Positions 1 to 6,700 of a stretch of DNA of 26,913 bases are shown here, piece by piece. A program made the position numbers and the translations under genes. The notes beneath the pieces are model-generated. The model was not told the origin of the DNA, made no database searches, and saw only the letters and a program-made list of their open reading frames with translations. Origin of the DNA: JADLHS01 sp964553795 (GTDB lineage: Bacteria > Verrucomicrobiota > Verrucomicrobiia > Limisphaerales > JADLHS01). The stretch covers positions 1-26,913 of the forward strand of contig CAZKMR010000061.1 of NCBI GenBank assembly GCA_964553795.1, given 5' to 3'. The first letter of the stretch is position 1, and the number at the start of each line of letters is the position of its first letter.

Positions 1-98
1 GCGTTATCCCCGAGCAGAACGTGGAAGCCAGGCGCGAAGTTCACGTCCAACCGCGAGTAATTGCGGAAGTCGCGAAGTCGTAATTGCGCCAGATGCAT
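1..98 (-). CDS. recF: RecF DNA repair ATPase, N-terminal fragment
   Basis: Reading the minus strand from the ATG at 98 gives MHLAQLRLRDFRNYSRLDV and continues to VLLGDNA, where the window ends. The pattern 'L.L.DFRNY' followed about 15 residues later by 'LLG(D/E)NA' is the RecF start just before its Walker A motif (normally NAQGKTN). RecF is a cytoplasmic SMC-like ATPase that helps load RecA at single-strand gaps. Only about 32 codons are present, so the Walker motifs and the rest of the protein lie outside the window. The gene diverges from the lipoprotein gene at 220, so 99-219 should hold both promoters. No clear -35/-10 pair was recognised there. Identity rests on a short but characteristic stretch. 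Confidence 0.8.
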   Translation of the reverse strand, partial: MHLAQLRLRDFRNYSRLDVNFAPGFHVLLGDN

Positions 99-219
99 GG
101 CGCCAAGGATGAAAGGCGCAATGGCACGCGGCGAGAAATTTTACGCGATTGGACATTTTTCCAAATCTCGCTACTCTTTGCGTGCCGCTCCGCAAACTGG
201 CGGCGACCAATCCAAAACT

Positions 220-402
220 ATGAAACTCGTCAAACTCCTTACCCTCTGTGTGGCGCTTGTCGGCGCTGCGACTGTGTTCACCGGCTGCGCCTCCTGCAAA
301 AGCTGTTGCGCGGCGAAGGAATCTGCTGCCTGCGGCATGAAATGCTGCACGGACGCCGGCACGACCTGCGCCAACTGCCCGAAGTGCAGCCCCAAGAAAT
401 AA
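220..402 (+). CDS. Small cysteine-rich lipoprotein (60 aa)
   Basis: A 60-residue protein with a basic start (MKLVKLL), a hydrophobic stretch to about residue 20 and a lipobox-like VFTGC with the lipidated cysteine at 23. This predicts signal peptidase II cleavage and membrane anchoring. The mature part is only 38 residues and holds ten cysteines (23, 26, 29, 30, 38, 42, 43, 50, 53, 56), many as CxxC or CC pairs. That suggests metal binding or disulfide packing. The same frame is open upstream to 61, but ATG 220 is chosen because the signal peptide begins exactly there. An intrinsic terminator follows the stop codon. No family was recognised; a metal-binding role is inferred from cysteine spacing only. 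Phenylalanine at lipobox -3 is a little unusual. Confidence 0.75.
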   Translation: MKLVKLLTLCVALVGAATVFTGCASCKSCCAAKESAACGMKCCTDAGTTCANCPKCSPKK

Positions 403-421
403 TCCGCCACCTCTTTCACAC

Positions 422-454
422 CCGGCCCGTGGTTCGCCCCGGGCCGGTTTGCTT
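422..454 (+). terminator. Intrinsic terminator after the lipoprotein gene
   Basis: A perfect 8-bp stem, CCGGCCCG (422-429) with CGGGCCGG (440-447), encloses a 10-nt loop and is followed by the T-rich run TTTGCTTTTG. It lies 19 bases after the stop codon at 402 and before the terC start at 541, so the small lipoprotein gene is probably a single-gene transcript. Confidence 0.8.
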
Positions 455-540
455 TTGCTTCCGCTACTACAATCTTCCCGGTCGTTTCTTCCGTCATTAG
501 ATTTGACTTCAATCGCCGTTTGCCAAGCATAGCGCGCGTT

Positions 541-1287
541 ATGGATTGGATCACGCAGCCAGAAATCTGGATCAGCCTCACCACGCTCACCTTGCTGGAG
601 ATCGTGTTGGGCATTGATAACATCATTTTCATCTCCATCCTCAGCGCCAAACTTCCCGCCGATCAACAAGCCAAAGCCCGGCGCCTCGGTCTCGCGCTCG
701 CGCTCATCACCCGCGTCATTCTCCTCTGCGGCCTCGCGTGGGTCGTGAAACTCGACAAGCCGTTCTGGGAACCGAAAATTCTCTCCTGGCAACTCGCCGT
801 GTCCGGCAAAGACTTGATCCTCATCGTTGGCGGCTTGTTTCTACTGGCCAAGAGCGTCTTTGAAATTCACGAAAAACTCGAAGGCGAAGACGGTCGCACC
901 ACCAAGCAGATGGCAGTCACCTTCAACAGCGTCATCTTTCAAATCCTGATGCTCGATATCGTGTTCTCGCTCGACTCCGTGATCACCGCTGTCGGCATGG
1001 TGAAACAAATCGGCGTCATGATCGCCGCTGTCATCATCGCGATGATTGTCATGCTGGTCTTCGTGAACAAAATCAGCGCCTTCGTAGATCGCCATCCAAC
1101 CATCAAGATGCTGGCCTTGAGCTTCCTGATTCTCATCGGCACAATGCTTGTGGCGGAAGGCTTCCACCAGCACGTGAACAAGGGCTACATCTACTTTGCA
1201 ATGGCCTTTGCGCTGGGCGTGGAATTTCTCAACATGAAACTGCGCTCCAGAACCCAAAAGGTGGAACTGCACCAGCCATATCGGTAA
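541..1287 (+). CDS. TerC/YoaE-family integral membrane protein
   Basis: A 248-residue protein with about seven hydrophobic segments. Two TerC-family signatures are visible: EIVLGIDNIIFIS near the N-terminus and MLDIVFSLDSVITAVGM in the second half, each holding the conserved acidic residue within a membrane helix. The family (TerC, YgdQ, YkoY) includes inner-membrane proteins linked to tellurite resistance and, in Bacillus and E. coli relatives, to manganese export. The substrate here cannot be told from sequence. ATG 541 (MDWITQPEIW) is preferred over an in-frame TTG at 520, because family members begin with this W-rich segment. The length is typical. No partner gene of a ter operon is adjacent. 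Confidence 0.9.
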   Translation: MDWITQPEIWISLTTLTLLEIVLGIDNIIFISILSAKLPADQQAKARRLGLALALITRVILLCGLAWVVKLDKPFWEPKILSWQLAVSGKDLILIVGGLFLLAKSVFEIHEKLEGEDGRTTKQMAVTFNSVIFQILMLDIVFSLDSVITAVGMVKQIGVMIAAVIIAMIVMLVFVNKISAFVDRHPTIKMLALSFLILIGTMLVAEGFHQHVNKGYIYFAMAFALGVEFLNMKLRSRTQKVELHQPYR

Positions 1288-1315
1288 AGGCCAAGCCCAT
1301 CCCCATGGCGACGCG

Positions 1316-1343
1316 TTGACAGTATTTTCCAATAGATTAAACT
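1316..1343 (+). promoter_or_regulatory. Promoter candidate for parDE, probably leaderless
   Basis: A perfect -35 box TTGACA (1316-1321), a 16-nt spacer and a fair -10 box TAAACT (1338-1343, four of six consensus positions). Initiation about seven bases downstream would fall on the A of the parD ATG at 1350, so the mRNA would carry no leader. No Shine-Dalgarno sequence fits between the -10 box and the ATG. The site overlaps where a ParD-type antitoxin would be expected to bind for autoregulation. Confidence 0.6.
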
Positions 1344-1349
1344 GCGGTC

Positions 1350-1601
1350 ATGGGCTACACGAAGACTGATCACTACGAAGGCATCATCCGCCGCCAAATT
1401 CGTTCCGGTCGGGCCTCCAACAAGACTGAAGTGGTTCATCAAGCTCTGGCCCTGCTGGATGCCGTAACGCGCAATCGCGGTCCGGTGGGATCCAGTTTTG
1501 CCAGCGCGGAAGAATTGGAGGCGTTGTTGCTGGAAGCCGGCCCGGCCCGTCCCATGACCGCTGCCCGCAAAGCTCGTATTTACGGGGATTTGAAACCGTG
1601 A
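1350..1601 (+). CDS. ParD-like ribbon-helix-helix antitoxin
   Basis: An 83-residue protein with the ParD layout. An N-terminal part (about 1-45) contains 'IIRRQIRSGRASNKTEVVHQ', matching the family theme '(I/V)..(Q/L)(V/I).SGR..s.sEVV..AL.LL', which forms a ribbon-helix-helix DNA-binding dimer. It is followed by an acidic, flexible tail (about 50-75) that would cover the toxin. The gene overlaps the next gene by four bases, the usual antitoxin-first order. In known ParDE systems the antitoxin alone, and better with its toxin, represses its own promoter. Chromosomal copies vary in function, so the biological role is not claimed here. Confidence 0.85.
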   Translation: MGYTKTDHYEGIIRRQIRSGRASNKTEVVHQALALLDAVTRNRGPVGSSFASAEELEALLLEAGPARPMTAARKARIYGDLKP

Positions 1602-1915
1602 AATGGCAGGCGTCGCCCGACGTGGATGAAGATCTGATTGAAGGTCGTGACTTCATTCGCGGTGATAACGATGTGGCCGCCCGAAATTTTCTGAATGCCG
1701 CCTTCGAAACGTTTGACCTGCTGGGCGATTTTCCAGAAATGGGGCCACGCGCCCGGTTTCGTTCCAAAAAGCTGCGCGGCCTGCGGTATTTCGTCATGCC
1801 TCCGCCCTTCAACCGCTGGATCATATTTTATCGCCTCACAGAATACGGCGTGGGTATCGTCCGTGTTTTGCACGGCAGCATGAATTGGCGCCAAGAACCG
1901 AATCGGTTCTTTTGA
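1598..1915 (+). CDS. ParE/RelE-superfamily toxin
   Basis: A 105-residue protein starting at GTG 1598, which overlaps the antitoxin stop in a GTGA junction; this translational coupling decides the start. Family features visible are the start 'W...A..D', a helical hairpin region with 'FETFDLLGDFPEMGP', a basic strand 'LRGLRYFVMP', 'WIIFYRL' and the closing 'IVRVLHGSMNW', which matches the ParE ending '(V/I)RVLHG.RD'. ParE toxins poison DNA gyrase while RelE toxins cut mRNA; this sequence is nearer ParE. It ends three bases before the convergent mfd stop at 1919, with no terminator between them. Confidence 0.85.
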   Translation: MKWQASPDVDEDLIEGRDFIRGDNDVAARNFLNAAFETFDLLGDFPEMGPRARFRSKKLRGLRYFVMPPPFNRWIIFYRLTEYGVGIVRVLHGSMNWRQEPNRFF

Positions 1916-1918
1916 GTG

Positions 1919-4900
1919 TCAAAGCGCCAACAACAGCTTCTTAATCTCCTTGAGCCGACCTTTGGCGTCTTTCTTTGAAAGCCGCGGGAATTTGCCACCG
2001 AGCGTGATGAAGTCGTCGTTGCGCGTGAGCATCACCTTGTCCTCCTTCACTTCAACCGCGGTGATGTTCCGCTCGCTGGCGAGAATTCTCAGTTCCGCCA
2101 CGGCCAGCAACAATTCCACTGGCGGCGGCAGCGGACCGAAGCGATCGCGCATTTCTTTCTGCAACGCTTCCAACGCCGGCTTATCCGTCGCCTGCGCCAG
2201 CTTGCGGTAGATCTCGATACGATGCTGCGATTCCGGCGCGTAGTTGTGCGGCAAGGCCGCGGTGGTAGAGCGCGTCACTCCGTGCGCGCCGGCTTCGCGA
2301 GCTTGCATGCGTTCGTTAGCAAGAGCGGCGGGCAGAGGACTGCCCGCCCTACCAGTTTCCGCCGCCGCGTGCATATCCAGAAAATCCAAAGCCACGCGCA
2401 CTTCCACCCGTTGCGTCACCTTCTCGCCTTTAAGCGAACCGACGCTTTGCTTGAGCAACTGGCAATAAAGCTCAAATCCAACCGCCGTAATGTGACCGCT
2501 TTGCTCCGCGCCGAGCAGATTGCCAGCGCCGCGGATTTCCAGGTCGCGCATCGCGATTTTGAAGCCGCTGCCGAGCGTGGAATATTGTTTCATCGCGTTG
2601 ATGCGTTTTCGCACGTCGGTCAGCAAGCGCGCGTGCCGCGGCAGCAACAGATACGCGTACGCCTGATGCTTGTAACGCCCCACGCGACCGCGTAATTGAT
2701 ACAGTTCGCTCAAGCCAAAGCGATCCGCGCGATCAATGATGATCGTGTTCGCATTCGGAATATCGAGCCCGCTCTCAATGATCGTCGTGGACAACAACAC
2801 ATCGGCCTCGCCGTTGACGAACTTGGTCATCACTTCCTCCAAGTCATCCGCGTTCATCTGGCCGTGCCCGACGACGATGCGCGCATGAGGCACAAGACTC
2901 TGGAGCTTTTGCTGCATCGTGAGAATCGTCGTCACGCGATTGTGCAGGAAGAACACCTGTCCGCCGCGATTCAACTCGCGTTGGATGGCGTCGCGGATGA
3001 GGCGCTCGTCATATTGCGTGGCGACCGTTTCCACCGGCAACCGATCGTGCGGCGGCGTTTGAATCGTGCTCATGTCGCGCGCACCGGTCAGCGCAAGATA
3101 CAACGTGCGCGGAATCGGCGTGGCGCTGAGCGTCAACACATCCACGAGCGTGCGCAGGCGTTTGAACTTCTCTTTGTGCAACACGCCGAAGCGTTGCTCT
3201 TCATCAATCACCACCAGCCCCAGGTCTTTGAACGCCACGTCCTCCTGCACGATGCGATGCGTGCCGATGATGATGTCCACCGCGCCCGCCGCGAGGTCTT
3301 TGATGACGTGTGTCTGCTCGCGTTTCGTGCGGAAACGCGACAACAACTCGACGCGCACAGGATAATCTGCCATGCGTTCGCGGAAATTGTTGTAATGCTG
3401 CTGCGCGAGAACGGTAGTCGGCACGAGAATCGCCACCTGTTTACCGCCCATTACCGCTTTGAACGCCGCGCGAATCGCCACCTCGGTTTTGCCAAAACCA
3501 ACGTCGCCGCAGATCAAGCGGTCCATCGGCTTCGGTCGCTCCATGTCGGCCTTCGTTTCAACGATGGCCTTCATCTGATCGGCGGTTTCTTCGTAAATAA
3601 AAGCGCTTTCAAACTCGCGCTGCCAGGTGACATCACCGGGAAACGCATGGCCAGGCTGTGCTTCGCGCACGGCCTGAATGCGCAATAATTCCGCCGCAAC
3701 ATCGCGCACAGCTTTCTCCGCCGTCTCTTTGGCTTTCGCCCAACGCGTGCCGCCGAGTTGGTTCAGCGGCGGATTCACCTTTCCCGCGCCGACATACTTG
3801 CTCACCAGATGCGCTTCCGTGACGGGCACGTAAAGCTTGGGCGGCTCTTGACCGTCATCGGCGGGCGCGTATTCGACGACCAAACACTCAGTTGAGGGCT
3901 GAGCGTTGAGAGTTGAGGAATCTTTGCCGCGTGTTCCGCCACCCGTGGGAACATTCTGTAATCCGCGATAACGTCCGATGCCGTGTTGCAAATGCACGAC
4001 GAGATCGCCGTCTTCGAGATCGGTGAAGTCAATATCCAGCGCGGAACGGGTCGTCTGCGCGTGGGCGGATTTCAGCCGGCGCGGGCGTTGAACTTTGTAG
4101 CGCCCAAAAATCTCCGCATCGGTGACGACAACGAGTTTGGCTTCCTCGCAAATAAAGCCGCGCGCCAATGCGCCAATCTGCGGTTGCAACGGAGTTTCAA
4201 ATCCCAATTCTTTCCAGATTTCAAGAAAGCGTTCGCGCTCGCCTTCATTGTTGCAGAAGATTTGCAGCGAATAATCTTGTCGCGCCCAGCGATGGAGTTG
4301 GTTGAAGAATTCGCGGCGTTGCGCTTCGGCGATCTGCGGCTCAGGCGGGCGCTCAGGCAACGGACGAAAGGCATCAAGACTGGCGAACTGTGGAGTGCGG
4401 AGCGCGAAGTGCGGAGTGTCGGTGTCTGACTCCGTGAGGGCAACGGACATGATACTGCGTCGCTGCAGTTCCTGACAAAAGTCCGCCCACGCGATGAAAA
4501 AGGCATCGTCCTTGGGAACCTGTTCCGCATAAGAATCGGCATGAGCAGATAACTGCTCCGGCTCGCACAACAGAAAGATGGTTTCTCGAGGCAAATAATC
4601 GAGCAGCGTTGCCAAGGGCAGTGTCTGGGGCGGAGCGTCAGGTTTCAGGTCGCCGCGAAAAGAGGAATCTTTGCTCTGATCCGCGACACCCGTCGCCTGA
4701 GATTTCTTGAGAATTCCTAACTCCCCCGCGGGCGGCAGAGTCACTTGATGGATCTGCTCGCGCGACACCTGCGTCATTGGATCAAACTCCCGCAGCGATT
4801 CCAGTTCGTCGCCGAAAAACTCCAGTCGCACCGGCCATGGGCTCGTGGGCGGAAAAATGTCCACGATACCGCCACGCATCGCGATTTCGCCCCGCTGCGT

Positions 4901-5494
4901 GACTTGCGCTTCCGGCTCGTAGCCCTGCCCTTCCAGCCATTCGACGAGGTCAAGTGGATTGCTGTGGTCGCCGCGAGTCAGTTGACGCGTGCGTGACTTG
5001 AGATCGGCTGGCGCGTACGTTTTCTGCAACAGCGCCGTGACGCTCGTCACGACCAATGCGGAGTGCGGGGCGCGGAGTGCGGCGCTCCCGCCAAGTGCAA
5101 CGAGAGTTTGCAGACGATCACTGATGACGTCGGCGTGGGGGAGTTTGTTTTCGTGCGGGAGAATTTCCCACGCTGGATAGAACAGCGGGGTGGAGGTTGA
5201 AGGTTGAAGATTGCAAGTGGGCTCCGCGGGTTCCCCAACTTGCAACTTACAACCTGCAATCTGTAACCAGGTCTCCAAATCCTGCTGGACACTTTCCTGC
5301 GCCTTCAGGTTCTCAGTGACAACAACGATCGGACGCGCGGGAAAAATCTGGTGTAACAGAGTAGCAACGAACGGTTGTGCGGGCGCGGCAATGCTAGAAC
5401 AAGACAATGCACCGCCCGCCGCCAAACGCCGGGCGAGGGACTGCACGGCGGGCGACTGAACGACTTCAGCGAACCAATTGCTTGTCGCTGCCAT
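1919..5494 (-). CDS. mfd: Mfd transcription-repair coupling factor with repeat-derived insertions
   Basis: Mfd binds RNA polymerase stalled at DNA lesions, pushes it off and recruits UvrA. The order of parts is an N-terminal UvrB-like module (about 1-400, with 'PLFYPAWEILPHE' and 'RGGIVDIFPP'), an RNA-polymerase interaction domain (about 490-570, 'GDLVVHLQHGIGRY'), the translocase with Walker A GDVGFGKTE (663-671) and the DEEQ box (764-767), the TRG region and a C-terminal D7 domain. ATG 5494 is preferred to TTG 5530, which would add 12 unconserved residues. At 1191 residues it is somewhat longer than usual. The excess lies in segments with no counterpart in ordinary Mfd (about 79-102, 137-146, 265-285, 360-372, 519-536, 1048-1078), all encoded by repeat-like DNA in frame. 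The core motifs are intact, so the gene is probably functional. Confidence 0.97.
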   Translation of the reverse strand: MAATSNWFAEVVQSPAVQSLARRLAAGGALSCSSIAAPAQPFVATLLHQIFPARPIVVVTENLKAQESVQQDLETWLQIAGCKLQVGEPAEPTCNLQPSTSTPLFYPAWEILPHENKLPHADVISDRLQTLVALGGSAALRAPHSALVVTSVTALLQKTYAPADLKSRTRQLTRGDHSNPLDLVEWLEGQGYEPEAQVTQRGEIAMRGGIVDIFPPTSPWPVRLEFFGDELESLREFDPMTQVSREQIHQVTLPPAGELGILKKSQATGVADQSKDSSFRGDLKPDAPPQTLPLATLLDYLPRETIFLLCEPEQLSAHADSYAEQVPKDDAFFIAWADFCQELQRRSIMSVALTESDTDTPHFALRTPQFASLDAFRPLPERPPEPQIAEAQRREFFNQLHRWARQDYSLQIFCNNEGERERFLEIWKELGFETPLQPQIGALARGFICEEAKLVVVTDAEIFGRYKVQRPRRLKSAHAQTTRSALDIDFTDLEDGDLVVHLQHGIGRYRGLQNVPTGGGTRGKDSSTLNAQPSTECLVVEYAPADDGQEPPKLYVPVTEAHLVSKYVGAGKVNPPLNQLGGTRWAKAKETAEKAVRDVAAELLRIQAVREAQPGHAFPGDVTWQREFESAFIYEETADQMKAIVETKADMERPKPMDRLICGDVGFGKTEVAIRAAFKAVMGGKQVAILVPTTVLAQQHYNNFRERMADYPVRVELLSRFRTKREQTHVIKDLAAGAVDIIIGTHRIVQEDVAFKDLGLVVIDEEQRFGVLHKEKFKRLRTLVDVLTLSATPIPRTLYLALTGARDMSTIQTPPHDRLPVETVATQYDERLIRDAIQRELNRGGQVFFLHNRVTTILTMQQKLQSLVPHARIVVGHGQMNADDLEEVMTKFVNGEADVLLSTTIIESGLDIPNANTIIIDRADRFGLSELYQLRGRVGRYKHQAYAYLLLPRHARLLTDVRKRINAMKQYSTLGSGFKIAMRDLEIRGAGNLLGAEQSGHITAVGFELYCQLLKQSVGSLKGEKVTQRVEVRVALDFLDMHAAAETGRAGSPLPAALANERMQAREAGAHGVTRSTTAALPHNYAPESQHRIEIYRKLAQATDKPALEALQKEMRDRFGPLPPPVELLLAVAELRILASERNITAVEVKEDKVMLTRNDDFITLGGKFPRLSKKDAKGRLKEIKKLLLAL
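2263..2354. repeat. Palindromic (REP-like) element inside mfd
   Basis: A 92-bp element bounded by TGGTAG (2263-2268) and CTACCA (2349-2354), inverted copies of each other. It contains two further hairpins: GCGCG-type arms at 2270-2290, and CGGGCAG/CTGCCCG around 2329-2346. It is translated as Mfd residues of about 1048-1078, between the TRG region and D7, where other Mfd proteins have only a short stretch. The translated segment is rich in Ala, Arg and Gly and looks unconstrained. The compound palindromic form resembles dispersed intergenic repeats; whether this is one needs other copies in the genome. Confidence 0.7.
3891..3944. repeat. Simple-repeat insertion in mfd, copy with 'gaggaatctttgc'
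   Basis: The plus strand shows imperfect tandem GTTGAG units (3891-3917) running into GAGGAATCTTTGC (3915-3927) and TCCGCCACCC (3935-3944). On the coding strand it gives about 18 extra residues (519-536), inserted in the RNA-polymerase interaction domain between the 'GIGRYRGLQ' strand and 'LVVEYA'. The 13-base block recurs exactly at 4662-4674, also within mfd, followed there by a similar TCCGCGACACCC. Two related copies in one gene point to a dispersed family. Confidence 0.6.
4390..4418. repeat. 'gcggagtgcgg' simple repeat in mfd, copy 1
   Basis: The 24 bases at 4391-4414 match 21 of 24 bases at 5059-5082 in the same gene. Each copy holds two AGTGCGG units separated by a GCGCG block. On the coding strand this copy gives HFALRTPQFA (about residues 362-371), a short segment in the N-terminal half with no obvious counterpart in other Mfd proteins. 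Confidence 0.55.
4662..4691. repeat. Second copy of the 'gaggaatctttgc' repeat in mfd
   Basis: GAGGAATCTTTGC (4662-4674) is identical to 3915-3927, and the following TCCGCGACACCC (4680-4691) resembles TCCGCCACCC (3935-3944). It encodes part of the unusual hydrophilic stretch ATGVADQSKDSSFRG (about residues 267-281) of Mfd. Confidence 0.55.
5057..5084. repeat. 'gcggagtgcgg' simple repeat in mfd, copy 2
   Basis: The 24 bases at 5059-5082 are 21/24 identical to 4391-4414. It encodes ALRAPHSA within residues 139-146 of Mfd, enlarging a turn before the strand 'LVVTSVTALLQ'. The same repeat in two unrelated parts of one protein argues for insertion rather than shared protein ancestry. Confidence 0.55.
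5192..5262. repeat. Inverted simple repeat in mfd N-terminal region
   Basis: Arms GGTTGAAGATTGCAAGT (5202-5218) and ACTTGCAACTTACAACC (5238-5254) are complementary at 14 of 17 positions and enclose a GC-rich centre. Tandem GGTTGA units flank the left arm. The element is translated as about residues 79-102 of Mfd (AGCKLQVGEPAEP...), an extra loop between 'DLETWLQ' and 'PLFYPAWE' that ordinary Mfd proteins lack. Confidence 0.6.
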
Positions 5495-5576
5495 GGAAAC
5501 GTCTGGCGCCAAGCGGCAGTAAAGTCGCAACCAACAGCGGCACGGTCAAGCTTGGCGGTATCGCGACGGACGCGAT

Positions 5577-5604
5577 AAAAGGCGCGGCGGGAAGCCGCCG
5601 CGCC
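5577..5604 (-). terminator. Intrinsic terminator of the secreted-protein gene
   Basis: A perfect 10-bp stem (5581-5590 with 5595-5604, GGCGCGGCGG/CCGCCGCGCC) has a 4-nt loop. Read on the minus strand it is followed by TTTTATC. It lies 27 bases past the stop of the minus-strand gene ending at 5632 and upstream of mfd, so it should separate the two minus-strand transcripts. Confidence 0.85.
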
Positions 5605-5631
5605 AAAACGAAATGAATTTCGGAAGAAAAC

Positions 5632-6414
5632 TTAACGTTGTGGAGGGGGAAAGCCGGGACCGCCCATGCGTTTCATCATTTCTTCCTGCATCAGCGCCAT
5701 CCGGTCGTCGTACCGCTTGAACTCGGCGGGAGCATCAAACAATTTGGCGTCGGGGGGCGTAAGTTTCACGTTCTTGAACGACATGGTCACGGTGGTGCCG
5801 CGTTCCAGCATCTCCATTTTGACAGGAAAGGATTTCAGCTCGGTAGCGTTCCAGACGATGAATTCCTGTTTTTTACCAGTCTCGTCAGTCACAATCACCT
5901 TGTTCTTCACTGTTGCGTGACCCGCCACGGTTTCTTTCCCGAGTTCGGTCGTCTCCACCTTGTGTTTGCTCACGGCATCCGGGCTTTCGGATTCCTTGAG
6001 CGACATTTCGACGTACGCCTTCAGACCAGGATAAATCATGTAGCTGGTCTTTTTGTCCGGGCGGGAAATCACCACCACGCTGTCCATGCCCATGGCTTTC
6101 ATTTGCTCCATGGCCGCCGGCGGCATGTGGTTGCCCTTCATCTTTGTTACGTCCATTTCAAAACGTGATTTGCCGTCATGGAAGAACAACTGGCCTGGAA
6201 TCGTGGTGTCGCCAGCGCGACCGTCTTTGGCTTCGATTTCCAGTTCGGCACTGAACGTTTTATTCTCACCGAACAGCTTGGACATGCTGCCACCGAAGTT
6301 TGGACCACCGGGGCCGGCCCCCATGCCGCCCATCCCACCAGGCTGAGCGGAGGCAAAGTGGACTAAACCCAAGGTGACGAGAACAGCGAGAAAAGCGCGT
6401 AGGTTAATTTTCAT
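5632..6414 (-). CDS. Secreted protein, DUF4412-like
   Basis: A 260-residue protein. Residues 1-21 form a signal peptide (MKINLRAF, hydrophobic core, cleavage near ASA-QP). Next comes a Gly/Met/Pro-rich stretch (QPGGMGGMGAGPGG), then a beta-rich body with 'FSAELEIEAKD', 'GQLFFHDGKSRFEMDVTKM', 'SYMIYPGLKAYVEM' and 'GHATVKNKVIVTDETGKKQEFIVWNA'. The strand order and 'kGk.R.e.......mi..pd...y.l.p..k.Y.e' theme fit the periplasmic DUF4412/LolA-like fold. This is pattern memory, not an alignment. The Met-rich tail (MALMQEEMMKRMGGPGF) is notable. ATG 6414 is chosen over a longer frame to 6468 because it starts the signal peptide. Function unknown; a monocistronic unit ending in a strong terminator. 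Confidence 0.75.
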   Translation of the reverse strand: MKINLRAFLAVLVTLGLVHFASAQPGGMGGMGAGPGGPNFGGSMSKLFGENKTFSAELEIEAKDGRAGDTTIPGQLFFHDGKSRFEMDVTKMKGNHMPPAAMEQMKAMGMDSVVVISRPDKKTSYMIYPGLKAYVEMSLKESESPDAVSKHKVETTELGKETVAGHATVKNKVIVTDETGKKQEFIVWNATELKSFPVKMEMLERGTTVTMSFKNVKLTPPDAKLFDAPAEFKRYDDRMALMQEEMMKRMGGPGFPPPQR

Positions 6415-6489
6415 AGGTAGAAATGGTTTTGTCGGGGTAGCGATAACAGATTCGCCGGTGCCGGCCAATGAAATTTGCCCCCACGTTTC

Positions 6490-6501
6490 TCACCGCGGTG
6501 A
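6490..6501. promoter_or_regulatory. 12-bp perfect palindrome upstream of the secreted-protein gene
   Basis: TCACCGCGGTGA is a perfect palindrome 76 bases upstream of the minus-strand start at 6414. Such a site could be an operator for a dimeric regulator. No promoter boxes could be placed confidently next to it, so this is only a candidate. Confidence 0.25.
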
Positions 6502-6525
6502 TCAAATCGAACTCAAGCAGAGCAT

Positions 6526-6636
6526 GAATGTAATGAAGCCGAAAACTTTGGAGGGATATTCGGGCAGCAGACGCCAAGGAGGTGGGGGTGGGGAACCCCG
6601 CTGAAGAAACGTACTGCTACCCGAATACTTACATTC
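6526..6636. repeat. Long imperfect inverted repeat in the 6415-6700 intergenic region
   Basis: The outer arms GAATGTAA (6526-6533) and TTACATTC (6629-6636) are exact. The inner arms (6557-6570 and 6614-6627, TATTCGGGCAGCAG versus CTGCTACCCGAATA) pair at 13 of 14 positions. The left side carries a 23-nt bulge between the two stems, the right side one base. The 43-nt centre is G-rich (GGTGGGGGTGGGG). It lies between divergent genes (starts at 6414 and 6701), so it could be a dispersed element or a structured leader of the MFS gene. No known riboswitch class was recognised. The rest of 6415-6700 shows no gene. Confidence 0.6.
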
Positions 6637-6700
6637 TTAGAGAGCGCCAAAAATTTGTCAATGCCTGACCCTTCCGCAGAAAACGGGGCACTTTTGTCGG

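Noticed and set aside
4..792. Long minus-strand open frame opposite the lipoprotein and terC genes
   Set aside because: Low-complexity, charged translation with no family features. It lies antisense to convincing genes and only part of it overlaps the real recF fragment, in another frame.
2696..3688. 330-codon plus-strand open frame inside the mfd region
   Set aside because: It is the antisense shadow of conserved Mfd helicase motifs; its Arg/His-rich translation has no recognisable domain.
6374..6604. Short plus-strand frame in the 6415-6700 intergenic region
   Set aside because: It crosses the start region of the divergent secreted protein and the inverted repeat, and has no domain or ribosome site.
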